Part shown: piece by piece, positions 1-10,844 of the stretch
Layout of the letters: each line of letters opens with the position of its first letter
How positions within the stretch are numbered: the first letter of the stretch is position 1
Assembly (NCBI RefSeq): GCF_016808335.1
Contig: NC_053137.1
Location: forward strand, 48,227,781-48,291,780
DNA: 64,000 bases
Source of the DNA: Panicum virgatum
Lineage: Eukaryota; Streptophyta; Magnoliopsida; Poales; Poaceae
Direction of reading: 5' to 3'
Position numbers and translations under genes: made by a program
Notes under the pieces: generated by a model
Told to the model about the DNA's origin: nothing
What the model saw: only the letters and a program-made list of their open reading frames with translations
Databases searched by the model: none

Positions 1-1918
1 CCACCCGGCTGTGGGTACCCTAGAAATCCCGCAACAATTATATCGAATTTCTTGCATTTGTGAGTTATTTGCAAATCTTACACAATATTTATAAAGACAT
101 ATGAAATGAAGTTCAGTCAGATATGAATGAATTTCCTTTGAAACCATCGCTTGCTTCCCTACAATTCTAACATCTAACTGCTAACATGATAGGTTCTCAT
201 GATAAATAGTGTTGATATCATGTACCTACCTTTTTTGTCCTCAAATCATGTAGCAAGTTCCATTGTCTCATGCGAATATTGGTTCACCTAAGTTTGGGCT
301 ATTTGTTGTACTATTTTTAAATCTTAATGACTTAATCTTTATTCAAAAATCACAACGAGTGAGACTAGATAATAGGCTGTCCACTGATGAATGGAGTAAA
401 TTAGATCTATTTGAATTTTCCTCGCACTGGAGTATTTCTACTAGACACAGAAGGTGGTATAATCATGTAACTTTTTGGGGGCAAAAGGGTGCTCTTATGC
501 TAAGTACTGGATCTGCAACACTTGCTTTGCACAATATAATTCATCCTTTTGTTCTTTGCTTCCTTTGAGAAATTAACAATCTATTCTTTCTATCCTATGG
601 AAACACAATACATTGAATTTGATTACTTTTAGCCTATGGAAATCTGAAAGTCTACAGCTTGTCCCTCATTGCGCTGAGCAAAAAAAAATGATGACCTTTT
701 TTTGTCAATTCATTTGATGCAGAGAGTAGTATATAGTCATTTGTGCATATTAGGAATGGACATACCTCACCAATGACGCAACAGCTCTAGATTTAATAAC
801 AAAGCTGGCATAAATCAAATTTAATCTGCTATTCTGGTTGTTTTCCAATAGCTGTGTGATGTTCAAAGTCAATTTCTGCAACAGCGCAGATTCTTCCTGA
901 TTTTAACCTGAAATAGCTTAATAGCTATACAGGCAATCTTGGTATCTTAGTAAATCAGCATGAATTTGGTCACCTTTGATAGTGTTGCATAATTGTCGCA
1001 AGCAGCGAGCTAGATCAGGTTGAAAATTTGATATAGAGCACAAAGCTTGTTTTCTTTTGGTTTCAAACGTGGAGACATGCGATCTTGGTATCTTAGTCAA
1101 TCAGCATGAATTTAGTCACCTTTGACAGGGTTTCATAATTGTCGCAAGCTAGATCAGGTTGAAAAACTTGAAATAAAGCACAAATGTTTTCTTTTGGTTT
1201 CAAACATGGAGTTGCTGCAGTTTCCTTTTCCTAGCAGCGCCTTCAGGGCATTAGTAGATCCCTTTGCTCAAGGGCAACTGAGAAAGGGATGTCTTCCCTA
1301 CAAAGAGATACATGTCTCACACAAATGCAAACATCTCAGTCATCACAATAAAGAAAAACCACACTTTCCTTTTTAGAATTCCACATTGTTTGTTTTCTAA
1401 CAAGAAAAATGCATTTAATATATTAGGTTCATTTTTACATCCAAAGCAGAGCTTGGTTCAGTCTCAGCAACTCAATTTGTATTCAATATATCTTGCTCAA
1501 TTTCTAATATTGTAAGCACTAAAAAAATACTTAACATAGTTCTTAGGTGACTATTTGTGTTTCTTTAAAACACATGATCGAACCACCCTCAACAATATTT
1601 CAAACTATTAACTTGTACGCATGCACTTGGGTTAAGTGTAGGCACCTTCTCATGAATGGAATATTTGACAGGCTGCCATCCTGGATACGGAGTTATCCCA
1701 CGTTTAAGTTGCGCATAATGACTAACTCCTGAATGTATAGACCTTCTTGGAAACATCTCTTTTCTCTTTATATTTTGCCAGTTCCTGTGCCTGGCTATAT
1801 CTTGAAATTTCTGATCTTAAAGCCTATTAATACTTGTTCTGTGCACACGTACTTCGCCATCCTGATTGTCCTTGGTGGAGTTCAATTGTGTTAAGCCTAC
1901 ACTTAGAGAGACTCAGAA
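1..1918. other. Non-coding DNA upstream of the patatin-like gene
   Basis: AT-rich DNA with only short, unconvincing reading frames in all directions. I see no exon with a recognisable domain. It holds a tandem duplication at 936-1217 (listed separately) and ends with the presumed promoter and 5' leader of the patatin-like gene. I could not pick one convincing TATA box. Confidence 0.5.
936..1217. repeat. Tandem duplication, unit about 146 bp
   Basis: The stretch starting 'aatcttggtatcttag' at about 936 recurs at about 1082, including the shared blocks 'cagcatgaattt' and 'gctagatcaggttgaaaa' and the ending 'cttttggtttcaaac'. The second copy is slightly shorter (a deletion after 'gtcgcaag') and has scattered substitutions. 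The two units directly abut. No function can be assigned. Confidence 0.85.
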
Positions 1919-4176
1919 ATGGAGGAAGAAAAATCAATCCAACCACCAACTTATGGCAACCTTGTAACAATTCTTTCCATCGATGGTGGAGGGATTCGAG
2001 GAATCATTCCAGCTGTTGTTCTCACCTTTCTTGAATCAGAGTTGCAGGTAAAGCTGTAACTTTTCAATGTAGTTTCATGTATTGTATGATTGCCAAGGCA
2101 ACACTAAGAATGGTCAGAGATATGACAGTTTTTTTTTTCACATGCTAGTTTAAAGTTCAACACATTTAGAATTGAACCAATTGACAAACAATGCCCCCAT
2201 GAAGTCGATATTTCTGGAGAAGCATTGTTAACATAATCCTTAGTAGATTATGCCTTTCATATCTGAGTAAATCTTGAGTACCTATCGCAATTTGCATTAC
2301 AGTCAGAATTAGGACTGCCCTCCTAATTTTCTAACACGCTAAATGTTCTCTTCATTGCTTCTCATGTAAAACTGTTCTGTCTAATTGATAAAGAAACTTG
2401 ATGGAGAGGAAGCCCGGTTAGCAGATTACTTCGATGTCATTGCTGGGACCAGCACAGGAGGTCTTGTGACCTCAATGCTGGCTGCACCAAACAAGAAGAA
2501 TAGACCGCTTTTTGCAGCCAAGGATATTCAAGCATTTTATATGAACCACGGTCCCAAAATTTTCCCACAGAAGAGGTGAATACATACCTTATTATTTTTG
2601 TTCGTTGGATTATAAAATTTTCTTGTCAAGATTTCCTCTCTCTTTCTTTAGGGGTCCGTTTGGTAGGATAATGAGGATATTCCGATCGCTGTCAGGACCT
2701 TCTTATGATGGTAAGTACCTTCATGAAGTTGTCAGAAAGAAGTTAGGAACCACCAGGCTGCACAAGACTTTAACTGATGTGGTAATACCAACTTTCGACA
2801 TTAAACGGCTGCAACCAGTTATTTTCTCATCCTATGAGGTACGTCCCCCCGCCCCAAACCTCCACGGTGTTCCAATATTCCATACCTGAAAATATAGTAC
2901 ATTTGCTATGAATATACCATAGAAGTCAGAACCAAATAATTTAATCACGCAGGAAATGTCTAGTACTCAAAAATAAAATTCAGCTGTTGTTAGAATAAAG
3001 TGAAGGGTAGAGATTAAGGAATGAATAATAACAGGGCATCCATTGATCCTCCATGCTGCTTAAATGAAAATGAGAATTCTTTTTTTTCATATCATAGGTT
3101 AAGAATGACAAGTGCAACACAATGGATGCTCTACTATCAGATATTTGTATTAGCACATCAGCTGCTCCAACGTATTTACCTGCACACTACTTCAAGACAG
3201 AAGACTACCATGGGAACACCAAGGAGTTCCATCTTATTGATGGAGGAGTAGCTGCCAATAATCCGGTATGATATTTATCAGTAATTATGCATTAGTGAAT
3301 GTCAGAAATTTTGCACTTCAATCATGATGCAAGATTGATAAATTGTTTCACAGTTCTTCTATGTCTAAAATCTTGCAAAGTATCAACATATTATGTGATT
3401 CAGAATTATAATAAGTTTGAACTTTTTAAGGAAACCTGATGCATCTTTCTGTTGTTTAGGCTTTAGTTGCCATCGGAGAAGTAACCAAGCAGATATTCAA
3501 GGAAAACCCAGATTTCTTCCCAATAAAACCTATGGATTATGGACGGTTTTTGGTCATTTCACTAGGCACAGGCTCAGCTAAGTTTGAAGCGAACTACAAT
3601 GCACAAACGGCTAAATCATGGGGTGTGCTGGGTTGGTTGCTTGGTAGTGGATCCACTCCCCTGGTAGATATTTTCACACAAGCAAGTGCAGATATGGTGG
3701 ATATCCATATCTCTGCTGTTTTCAAAGCTTTGCATTCTGAACAAAACTATCTGAGGATTCAGGTGGGTACACAAGAAACATTTTGTTTTGCAGAGCTAAT
3801 AAATTAGCTATATCTGAAAGAGTGCTGCTTCGAAATAACAGGATGATACTCTACAAGGCACACTGTCCTCAGTTGATGTTGCAACCAAGGAAAACATGGA
3901 GAAGCTTGCCAGTATCGGAGATGCACTACTAAAGAAACCTGTCTCACGGGTAAACTTGGAGACTGGTCATATGGTACCTGCTTATCGTAGCACAGAGATG
4001 ACCAATGAAGAAGCTCTAAAGAGGTGAGTTCTACTTCTGCACCTCCTACCAGTATATATATTGCATTAGTCATTGGAGCAACCAATACAAATGTACTTAG
4101 CAGTTCTAGAATTTGCAGATTTGCAAAGCTACTTTCGGATGAAAGGCGAATTCGCTGGGCAAGATCGCCAAAATGA
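1919..4176 (+). CDS. Patatin-like phospholipase (lipid acyl hydrolase)
   Basis: Predicted 402-residue enzyme that would hydrolyse acyl esters of membrane phospho- or galactolipids. Exons by GT-AG sites that keep frame: 1919-2047, 2394-2575, 2652-2838, 3098-3265, 3460-3762, 3842-4023, 4119-4176. Seen in the protein: the oxyanion-hole motif DGGGIRG (residues 22-28), the nucleophile elbow GTSTGG with Ser63, and the second dyad residue in DGG (Asp214), followed by the family-typical VAANNP. All motifs of the Ser-Asp dyad are present and the length is normal for plant patatins. There is no obvious signal peptide, so a cytosolic or membrane-peripheral protein is likely. An AATAAA lies at 4390-4395. 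The start codon is chosen because it opens the frame just before the conserved '[13 protein letters not shown]' block. Gene looks intact. Confidence 0.93.
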
Positions 4177-6160
4177 AGAAAGTCCTGTCCGTTGTGTCCA
4201 TATCCCAAGAATTCCTGATGACTTCATTCATTTATAAATTAGTTTATATGGTTTGTTGATACAAAGTTCTGCTGTAACACCATACAATATTGTGTAGGTG
4301 GTCATATCTACACCGCACATTTACGCTATTAGGATCTGCATGCTTTTTTGGCATGTAAAAAAAATGTAAACACACTAATATTGCTTTTGAATAAATATCA
4401 TCATTTTATTACTTCTACCACTGGTTTGTTAGTATTAATGGTTTTATGTTTGCTAACGAGCGATGAGTGAAGAAAAGATTCCAGATTGGCCATGCCACTG
4501 AAACATTTGGAGCAGATAGATACCCAGCACTGCTGCATGGAACAAGTACCTGATACAATTTTGCTTCGCTTTCTTTATATAAATAGATTAACCTATCTTT
4601 GCTTTGTATAAACATGATGAGCTGCTTTTTCAGAAAGGTCGCTCTGCCTTTAGTACTTGCATAGCTTCTGCCGTTGGCCTTGGCGGAAAAAACATCAATT
4701 CCATTGGACTTGGAGAGTAAACAGACTAGACCAATGTATGCAAGGGGTTCATCATACTTTTCTGAATGGTTCATGTAAGAGGTTAATCTGTGAGTATTTT
4801 TCTTTGGCTTCTAATTGAAGTTTCATCTCTTATGTTTGCTGATTATATATAATTTATGTTAACACTCAGGTGTCCATGATCATGGTATAGTAACTTTATA
4901 CCAAGTGGGGATTTCGTTACCATTGCAGTAACCAACGAGGACAACCTAGATAGTTGCAAGGGTCCTGGAAGCCGCCATTTTGATATGGATACAAACCGTC
5001 CATAGCCTTCCAAAACGAGGTAACCATGTGATGCTCTCCAAAACACTCATAAGCCCTACAACTAGCAGAAAAGGACATCTTGTATCCATCACCAACACCA
5101 ACCGATCTCAGGCCACCGAAAGATCTTGCAATCTTATGAAGCGTAGGTCTATCATGCAACTTTAGAAATACAAAATCTGCCATGAACACATCTCTAGTCC
5201 TTTGTTATTATAGCTTGTCAGATGAGTGGGCAGAGACAGTCGGCATTTGGAATCAGAGTGGTGCTCCCTTTGTTTGGATGGCAGCAAAATATACTGCAAT
5301 TAAGTACAAACTCGGAGCTGCAGACAGCCGGCCATGGCAGCATTTGACCCCTTGGTGACCCCAGGGCTGCATCCGATCGACCATCGTTCTGGAAAAGTGC
5401 ATTTGACAGGTATTTCCAGCAATATAGTAATGTCGTTCGACAGGACAGGCCTGAACATTTTTTGGGAGCATGTTATTAGTGGCCTGCGCCGGTTGGGTGA
5501 CATAAACCGTTGGTTGGATCCTGGCCTGGGTTTGTGACTTTACAACGCCGTCGCCGGCCATGTTGTGATCTAAGTATGTTTATTTTCCCTGGAACGCAGT
5601 AGGCTGGAAGGTGGCGAATGATGAAAAAGTGAGCTCCTAGGTCGAGGGAGCCAGGGCGCCGGCTAATGTGCGCGGCCGGTCAAAAGATGGCTTTGTGTTC
5701 GACGGAGCAGGATCCAGGCCGGGACACAGATGCCATGGCCGCCCCCCTCTGTTTGGTCAGAGCGGCGAAGATTCCCAGATTGTGCCATGCTAAGATGCAG
5801 TTGGTGCCAACCCTTTTTGTGAAATCTTTTGATGGCGACATGTTAGTAACTAATATCTTGCAACCTTTTTCCCCCATAACAGTTTACGTGCGCGTGCTGG
5901 TATCTTTCACATCAGTATGACAGTTTGCTCGCGCATGCGTCGTGCACATGAACATAGTATTTGACCGTAGGATTTTTACCATGTGAAACTAACCTCTCGA
6001 TCCGTCGAAAATGACTCGCAACATGCACGGTGTCACGGGCACGGCGCTGAGTGGGACATCCATGGGCTGAGAACTTGAGACCCTTGAAGACACTTGCTTT
6101 CTGTTGTTTTTCATAGAGCTACTAGATTACCTTTCAGGCTCTGCCTCTCGTATAGACTAC
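4177..6160. other. Intergenic DNA, no gene recognised
   Basis: Holds the 3' untranslated region of the patatin-like gene (AATAAA at 4390-4395). The frames present are short and overlap each other on both strands, with no domain I recognise. A 90-codon minus-strand frame near 4917-5189 is the most protein-like, but it has no motif and no neighbouring exons. Confidence 0.45.
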
Positions 6161-6207
6161 CATTTCTTTTGGTGCCACATTGGCACGAACCAGGGCACTT
6201 TATCTCC

Positions 6208-6216
6208 CTATAAATT
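6208..6216 (+). promoter_or_regulatory. TATA box of CEP-like gene 1
   Basis: The sequence 'ctataaatt' lies about 130 bp upstream of the start codon at 6348 and is conserved in the paralogue at about 8010-8018. Confidence 0.7.
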
Positions 6217-6347
6217 GTCGCAGAGATCGCCGTCGGAATCAAACGCAACCCCAAGCTGAGAAGCTCAAGAAGAGCACTAGTGCTAGCGCCAGAGCACACA
6301 GCTACTGCCACTGCGGGCTGCGGCACTCACACACAGCTGATACTTAG

Positions 6348-6617
6348 ATGGCCGGCCTCAGGGCGTCGTGCGCGTGCATTCTGATCATCCTGATCGTGTC
6401 CACCGGCGCCAAGGCGAGGAGGCTACAGGCGGAAACCCGCGCGGCCGAGGGGGAAGCATGCGGCGTGGGTGGTTGCCGTCGTCTCCCGGCAGCGCAAGGC
6501 CGGGCAGGCCTCGCGGCGGCGGCGACGACGACCAAGATGGCGACCACCGATGGCCGGCCCACGGCGCCCGGCCACAGCCCCGGGATCGGCAACAAGATTG
6601 CAGGGAACACCCGTTGA
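6348..6617 (+). CDS. CEP-like secreted signalling peptide precursor, copy 1
   Basis: An 89-residue precursor. Residues 1-22 form a hydrophobic signal peptide (core ILIILIVSTG), then comes a variable, Ala/Gly/Arg-rich middle with a Cys pair (Cys38, Cys43). Near the C-terminus, residues 68-82 read DGRPTAPGHSPGIGN. This fits the C-terminally encoded peptide (CEP) family pattern RPTxPGxSPGxG, whose processed, hydroxyproline-bearing 15-mers act as secreted root and nitrogen signals through receptor kinases. Two positions depart from the usual motif: Gly instead of Phe/Tyr before RPT, and Asn instead of the final His. A 7-residue tail follows and would need trimming. Single exon, as usual for the family. 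An AATAAA is at 6740-6745. Alternative: a related PIP/CEP-type peptide subfamily rather than a true CEP. Confidence 0.78.
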   Translation: MAGLRASCACILIILIVSTGAKARRLQAETRAAEGEACGVGGCRRLPAAQGRAGLAAAATTTKMATTDGRPTAPGHSPGIGNKIAGNTR

Positions 6618-6745
6618 ATGGCGGGGTCGTCAACAAGACCCCAACAATCTCCAAAAGTTTCTTTCTTTCGTTTGCTTCGCTTGGACAGATAAATTGTTAA
6701 GCCCTTGCATTGTCGTGGATGTACATTTTCCTCTGTTCGAATAAA

Positions 6746-7950
6746 GTTGCTCAGGTTTTGTACGGCCCCTGTGTTTTCTGTATAAAGTATGTACACGAGT
6801 CGATCATGCATAAGGTTATTATTTTCTGCTGCTTTCGAGCCCAAAAGGCCGAGCATCGCTGAGGTTGGAGATGAAGTGGCCGGCGGCCCATACATGGCAG
6901 CAGACCACAACGTGCACCGATGTACTCAAGTGCAAATCCTCTTGAAGTCTCGATTAATTTTTGTATGTACATGGCTGCATTATTATTGTCGTCCATGTCC
7001 ACTAAAGAAACCTTACCATGCATGATTCTCAAAGCGTACGTGCGTGCTGCAACGATTACAAATAACCAATCAACGCCCTTTTTTATTGCACAAGTTCAAC
7101 ATAGCTTGGTGCATGAAGAATCTCAGGACTATAAATCTCCGAACTAATATCAGGGTACAGTTTGGTATCTCGGTTATGGTAGATTGAAAAGCATACATGA
7201 AAGACGAAATGAGAGATACTCCCACTTGGAACTAAGTTAGGAGCCACATGTAATGTCAGTGTCATTGCTTGTGTGAAGAATAAAATATCCTAAAGTTGCA
7301 TGAGAGCATTTGCCGGCAGCCAGGTTGCCATGGCCGTCTTTATTAATGGTCTGTGGCGGCCTTTAGCGCAGTCCCAATGCAAACTCCACTTGTAGAGTCT
7401 TAAATCTCAAAAATGTTATCACAAAAAACTATATTTCTCAATGCAAAGTGTGTAATACGGAGTAGTAGTTTCTATACATAGAACCATTTATTGTTTTTCT
7501 TCCATCACAAGATCAATGGACTCCACGCCCCCCTCCACAACGCGAGTCCCCCTGGCTTCTTGGGCATTGAATGACGCGTAGACTTGAGGTTTTATCTAGA
7601 AATCAAGTCTTGTTTTTTTTTCTCTCTTCAATAATTAGGGTGCCACATCAGCAATATAGATGTATAACAAAAACCATGCACATAGAAAAGTCGAAACGAC
7701 TAATCTATAATTTGGGACGGAGAGAGTAGGTTGATTTGTTTTCCAGTCACAACTTGCTATTCACGCATAAGGTTATACAAGTATAAGCAGCCTATTATGC
7801 ATTTTTTCAGTTTTAGTAGTTCAAAAAAAAGGTGAAAGAATAAACATTCCTGTGGTTTTGAGTTTTGACTCCTGTAGAAGCATTTCAAACAAAAATTAAA
7901 GGATTCATCAATTCCTTTTTCCTGGAGAACGAAGCTGCTCTCCACTGGTA
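6746..7950. other. Spacer between the two CEP-like genes
   Basis: 3' flank of copy 1 followed by AT-rich DNA with no gene. About 7370-7700 ('cagtcccaatgcaaactccactt' region through the 'gaaatcaagtcttg' block) looks like degraded MITE-type sequence, but I could not define paired termini. Confidence 0.4.
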
Positions 7951-8138
7951 CGTTCACTTTCTTTTGGCGCCATATAGTGGTGGTGCATACTACTAGGTCA
8001 CTTTCCCTCCCTATAAATTGTGTTGGAGACTGCGGCTCAAATCAAGCTCAAACCCCAAGCTAATAAGAAGCTCGTGGCATCATCCTTCCTCTCTCAGACT
8101 CTCACTAACATCTCGCACGCACATACCCGCGTGCTTAG

Positions 8139-8423
8139 ATGGCCGGTCCCAAGGCGTCGTGGGCGTGCATTCTGATCATAACGATCACCATGTCCAGCTG
8201 CGCCGCGTCCGGCGGAGCGAGGAGGCTGATAGAGGTGACCCGCACGGGCGGGGAAGCATGCCGGCCGGGTGGTTGCGGTGCCCTGGTAGACGAAGGCCGC
8301 GCGCAGGGCCTCGCGGTGGTGACGGCGAAGATGGTGACCATCGACGGCCGGCCCACGGCGCCTGGGCACAGCCCAGGGATGGGCAACAATATTGCGACAC
8401 CCAAGCTCAAGGACTTGAATTAA
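8139..8423 (+). CDS. CEP-like peptide precursor, copy 2, C-terminus rewritten by a retroelement
   Basis: A 94-residue frame homologous to the first CEP-like precursor. It has a signal peptide (core IITITMSSCAAS), a Cys pair (Cys41, Cys46) and an intact motif at residues 69-83, DGRPTAPGHSPGMGN. A Cassandra TRIM is inserted within the codon for Ile85. The last nine codons and the stop (8421-8423) therefore come from the LTR, replacing the short tail still visible after the element (9178-9196). Since the presumed mature peptide is upstream of the insertion, the gene may still be functional if the transcript is terminated or processed through the LTR. The TATA region at about 8010-8018 is conserved with copy 1. 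This start corresponds exactly to that of copy 1 (MAG...). Confidence 0.75.
   Translation: MAGPKASWACILIITITMSSCAASGGARRLIEVTRTGGEACRPGGCGALVDEGRAQGLAVVTAKMVTIDGRPTAPGHSPGMGNNIATPKLKDLN
8388..8392. other. Target-site duplication, left (AATAT, from AAGAT)
   Basis: Five bases before the Cassandra 5' LTR. The right copy at 9173-9177 is AAGAT. The uninterrupted paralogue has AAGAT at the same site, so the left copy carries one later substitution. Confidence 0.8.
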
Positions 8424-8469
8424 TAGAATACTTATATCAACAAGTTACAATTTTTTTTCGGAAGCCGAT

Positions 8470-8550
8470 CTCGAAAAAACTCTAAAGTTAAACGTGCTTG
8501 GCCTATAGCAATTTCGAGATGGGTGACCGACCGGAAACTTCTTCCCGGGT
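8470..8550 (+). other. 5S rRNA-like domain in Cassandra LTR1
   Basis: Collinear with 5S rRNA from about the 'agaactccgaagttaagc' block through 'gatgggtgacc' and 'gggaag..c'. Several substitutions mean it is not a functional 5S gene. In this TE family it acts as a retained pol III-type sequence. Confidence 0.8.
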
Positions 8551-8784
8551 GCGCACGAGTGAGCACAAAGTGCGCAGAAAAGACATGTGTTGGTCTGTGA
8601 GGGTAGTCTATGTCTTATAAAGCTGTCAGATGTAAGCGGGCCTGACCTCGGGGAGGCGGGACGTTACAGAATTGTATCAGAGCCGACTCTCGCGGTTTCA
8701 CGGGCACGTACGGGCGTAAGTGCACGGGCATGTGGACGGGCACGTGGGGGCGCAGATGCCACCGGCATGTGCGCGGGCATCTGG

Positions 8785-8890
8785 GATGCGCCGTTGGCAC
8801 TGGACGCACGGACGTCGCATAAGGACCGTTGGCGCTGGACGCACGGACGTCGCACATGGGCTGTTGGTACTGGACGTACGGGACGTGGCC
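8785..8890 (+). repeat. Short tandem repeats inside Cassandra
   Basis: Three imperfect units of about 30 bp built on 'ggcgctggacgcacggacg' lie in the internal domain, preceded by GC-rich 'acgggcacgt/acgggcatgt' repeats from about 8700. Confidence 0.65.
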
Positions 8891-9036
8891 AAGAGAGGAC
8901 GTTCCTGACTTGAGATTGACCGACGATGACGTCGGTCTCTTAAGGGGGTGAGGATATGACACCCCGGTCCAAGGGCTTAATAGAATTGATAGAATAGTCA
9001 TATCAATAAGTTGCAATTTCTTTTCCGGAAGCCGAT

Positions 9037-9117
9037 CTCGAAAGAACTCTAAACTTAAGCATGCTTGGACTGGAGCAATTTCGGGATGGGTGACCGACCG
9101 GGAACTTCTTCCCGGGT
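9037..9117 (+). other. 5S rRNA-like domain in Cassandra LTR2
   Basis: Same domain as in LTR1 and closer to genuine 5S rRNA in places ('aaagaactctaaacttaagc', then 'gggatgggtgacc' and 'gggaacttc'). Confidence 0.8.
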
Positions 9118-9177
9118 CCTAAAAAACTGTCAGATGTAAGCGGGTCTGGCCTCGGAATGGCGGGACGTTACAAAGAT

Positions 9178-9450
9178 TGCAAGCAACACCCGTTAGCTGA
9201 ATGGATCATATCGTCATCAAGATATCAACACAGTCGTTTCTTCGTTCGATCGCTTTGGGATCGATCGGAGTCGACAGAGAAAAAAACTTCTCAAGGACCC
9301 CATCTTCTACGCATTACAAATGCAAGTTTCTTTGTTTTTTTTTCCTTGCTATTATTACTGTATGTACATGAGATACATAGTGCTTGTAGCCGTGTGTGAT
9401 GGATGCATATTTTCTGTTCCTTTTGGATAAAGTTATTTAGGTTTTGTGCA
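9178..9450 (+). pseudogene. Detached 3' end of CEP-like gene 2
   Basis: Sequence after the Cassandra insertion continues the paralogous reading frame to a TAG at 9194-9196, equivalent to the last residues of copy 1. It then continues into a 3' region like that of copy 1, including 'ggataaagttatttaggttttgt' near 9427. It is separated from its coding region by 780 bp. Confidence 0.75.
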
Positions 9451-9574
9451 GCTTTTATTTGTGCATCTATTGATCGTCTGGTATAAACTGCGAACACATC
9501 GTACTGTCACCATGCATGACGAAATATACTGATGTGATGTACCTGAGACTGTACATGAACACAACAAACTAGTT

Positions 9575-9755
9575 GTACGCGAATCGCACGTTCTGTAATT
9601 TTAGAAATTGGGTCTCAATTCGCAAGTCAATTTTACTCCTGACCCACATGTCAGTGACTTAGGTTGACCCCACATGTCATTGTGATAAAAATGTCAAATT
9701 CTGAAAGACTTGCGAATTTAGACCCAAATTTTGAAATCATAACATTACAAGTTTT
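9575..9755. mobile_element. Small inverted-repeat element (MITE-like)
   Basis: The left arm around 9605-9632 ('gggtctcaattcgcaagtc') pairs with the right arm around 9700-9727 ('gacttgcgaatttagaccc'), and the complementarity extends outward into 'gtaattttagaaatt' versus 'aaattttgaaatcataacattac'. Absent from the duplicate copy. Family and target duplication not determined. Confidence 0.6.
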
Positions 9756-10044
9756 CGTAAGGTGGATGCAATTTACTCCATGCTCACGGACGTTACAGTC
9801 TATTTGCATGGACGAATAATATAACGAATCCCTGTCCCCCTGTCCACGAAAGAAACGATGCATGATTCTGTCACCGTACGAGCAACAACGATTACGATAG
9901 AGCCCGACTTTTAATTCCTTACCGCAGTACAGAGTTAAACAAGTAATTAAGCTCGGTGCAATGAGGAATCTTGGGATAATATCTCTAAACTGATAGCTTG
10001 GCATCTTCTCCCATATAGTCCCATAGTAGATGGAAAAAGCAGCT

Positions 10045-10844
10045 TACTGCCTGCTGCGTACATCAGAGATCCTCTCCTCTCCTCTCCACTTGTTTTTCTC
10101 CGAGGTACTGGCATGAATATTCCAAAAGTTGGGCGCACTGGGAATCTAGCTTTGTCGTGGCCGTCTTTGACCCTCCCCGCGTGCCATCGGCCGTCGCAGC
10201 GTTCACCGGCCAGCATTGCATCATGCTAGGTCAAGCCATACGAGAAAAGGAAGATCTCTCCACCGGCCGGCCCTCTCTGGACCGTCGATCCATTGCCTCC
10301 CTGGACCAATTGGGCCTATAAAAATGCAGGCAGAAGCAGAGGCAGCCGGCCATCGTGTAGTACAGCCTGACACCCCGTGCCAAAGCCTCCAAGGAGATCT
10401 TTGCATTGGGGGGAAAAAGCGACGGCTCAGAGATGTCGTCCAAGGTATTTGATTGAATTCCTCCCTAAGTAGCAGTGTGAGACTCTTTTTTAATCAACTC
10501 CAAAGTTCGCTGAAAAACCCTTGCTTTTCAGTTCCGAATGTGCGTAATGTATGTGACTAGTACACGAGTCAAAAACTTTGGGCACGCCAAGAGCAAACTT
10601 GGGTTTTCTAGCGGTTTGGAAAAGGAGCACGGGAAAGGAAGGGCAGAGGAAGTTCCACCGCCCCAGGAGCCAACCAACAAAGCAGAGGAACAGAAGAATC
10701 TTTTGCGCACGAGCTCAGAGCAGCGAGGACGACACGGCGGCAAATCTAATGTGGCAACCTCTCTTCCTCCACTTCTCTTTTCCTATAATGATATGAACCG
10801 GATGGCGATGGACACTTCCAAGGCCTGTCGTGATAGACCACTGA
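10045..10844 (+). other. Unassigned region; possible truncated gene with promoter
   Basis: A TATA-like 'cctataaaaatgc' at about 10315 is followed by ATG at 10433 and a GT donor after four codons (10445). An acceptor at about 10531 ('ttgcttttcag') opens a frame to 10882 of about 114 further codons. The product has no domain I recognise and its end runs into a MITE, so this may be a truncated or chance gene model. Confidence 0.2.

Larger units (their letters stand above)
6160..7190 (+). repeat. CEP-gene segmental duplication, copy 1
   Basis: Promoter, coding region and downstream DNA of this segment match those at 7954-10040. Shared marks are 'tctttttggcgcca'-like upstream DNA, the 'ccctataaattgt' TATA region, 'aaccccaagct' in the leader, the coding sequence, the 'aaagttnntnaggttttgt' 3' region and the downstream 'caacgattac' block. 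Copy 2 is longer because it gained a Cassandra element and a MITE. Confidence 0.8.
8393..9172 (+). mobile_element. Cassandra-type TRIM with 5S rRNA-like domains in both LTRs
   Basis: A 780-bp non-coding retrotransposon in miniature. LTR1 is 8393-8668 and LTR2 is 8957-9172; both end 'cgggacgttaca' and share 'gccgatctcgaaa' and 'gggtgaccgaccgg'. A primer-binding site for initiator tRNA-Met follows LTR1 ('ttgtatcagagcc', 8672-8684), and a purine-rich tract ('aagggggtgagg') precedes LTR2. Each LTR contains a stretch matching the second half of plant 5S rRNA (blocks like 'aagttaaacgtgcttgg' and 'gatgggtgacc'), which is the diagnostic trait of Cassandra. No coding capacity; it would depend on proteins of other elements. 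LTR1 is about 60 bp longer than LTR2. Confidence 0.9.
7954..10040 (+). repeat. CEP-gene segmental duplication, copy 2 (with later insertions)
   Basis: Homologous to 6160-7190. It contains the second CEP-like gene, an inserted Cassandra TRIM (8393-9172) and a small inverted-repeat element (about 9575-9755). The homology resumes after each insertion, for example at 'aaagattgca' (9172) and at 'cacgaaagaaac' near 9845. Confidence 0.78.

Noticed and set aside
263..568. 101-codon frame near the window start
   Set aside because: No similarity recognised, AT-rich, no supporting splice or promoter signals.
4917..5189. Minus-strand frame that looks protein-like
   Set aside because: No motif and no flanking exons; overlapped by other frames.
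8470..8550. A genuine 5S rRNA gene
   Set aside because: Only the second half is similar, several conserved bases are changed, and it lies within an LTR; it is the Cassandra domain.
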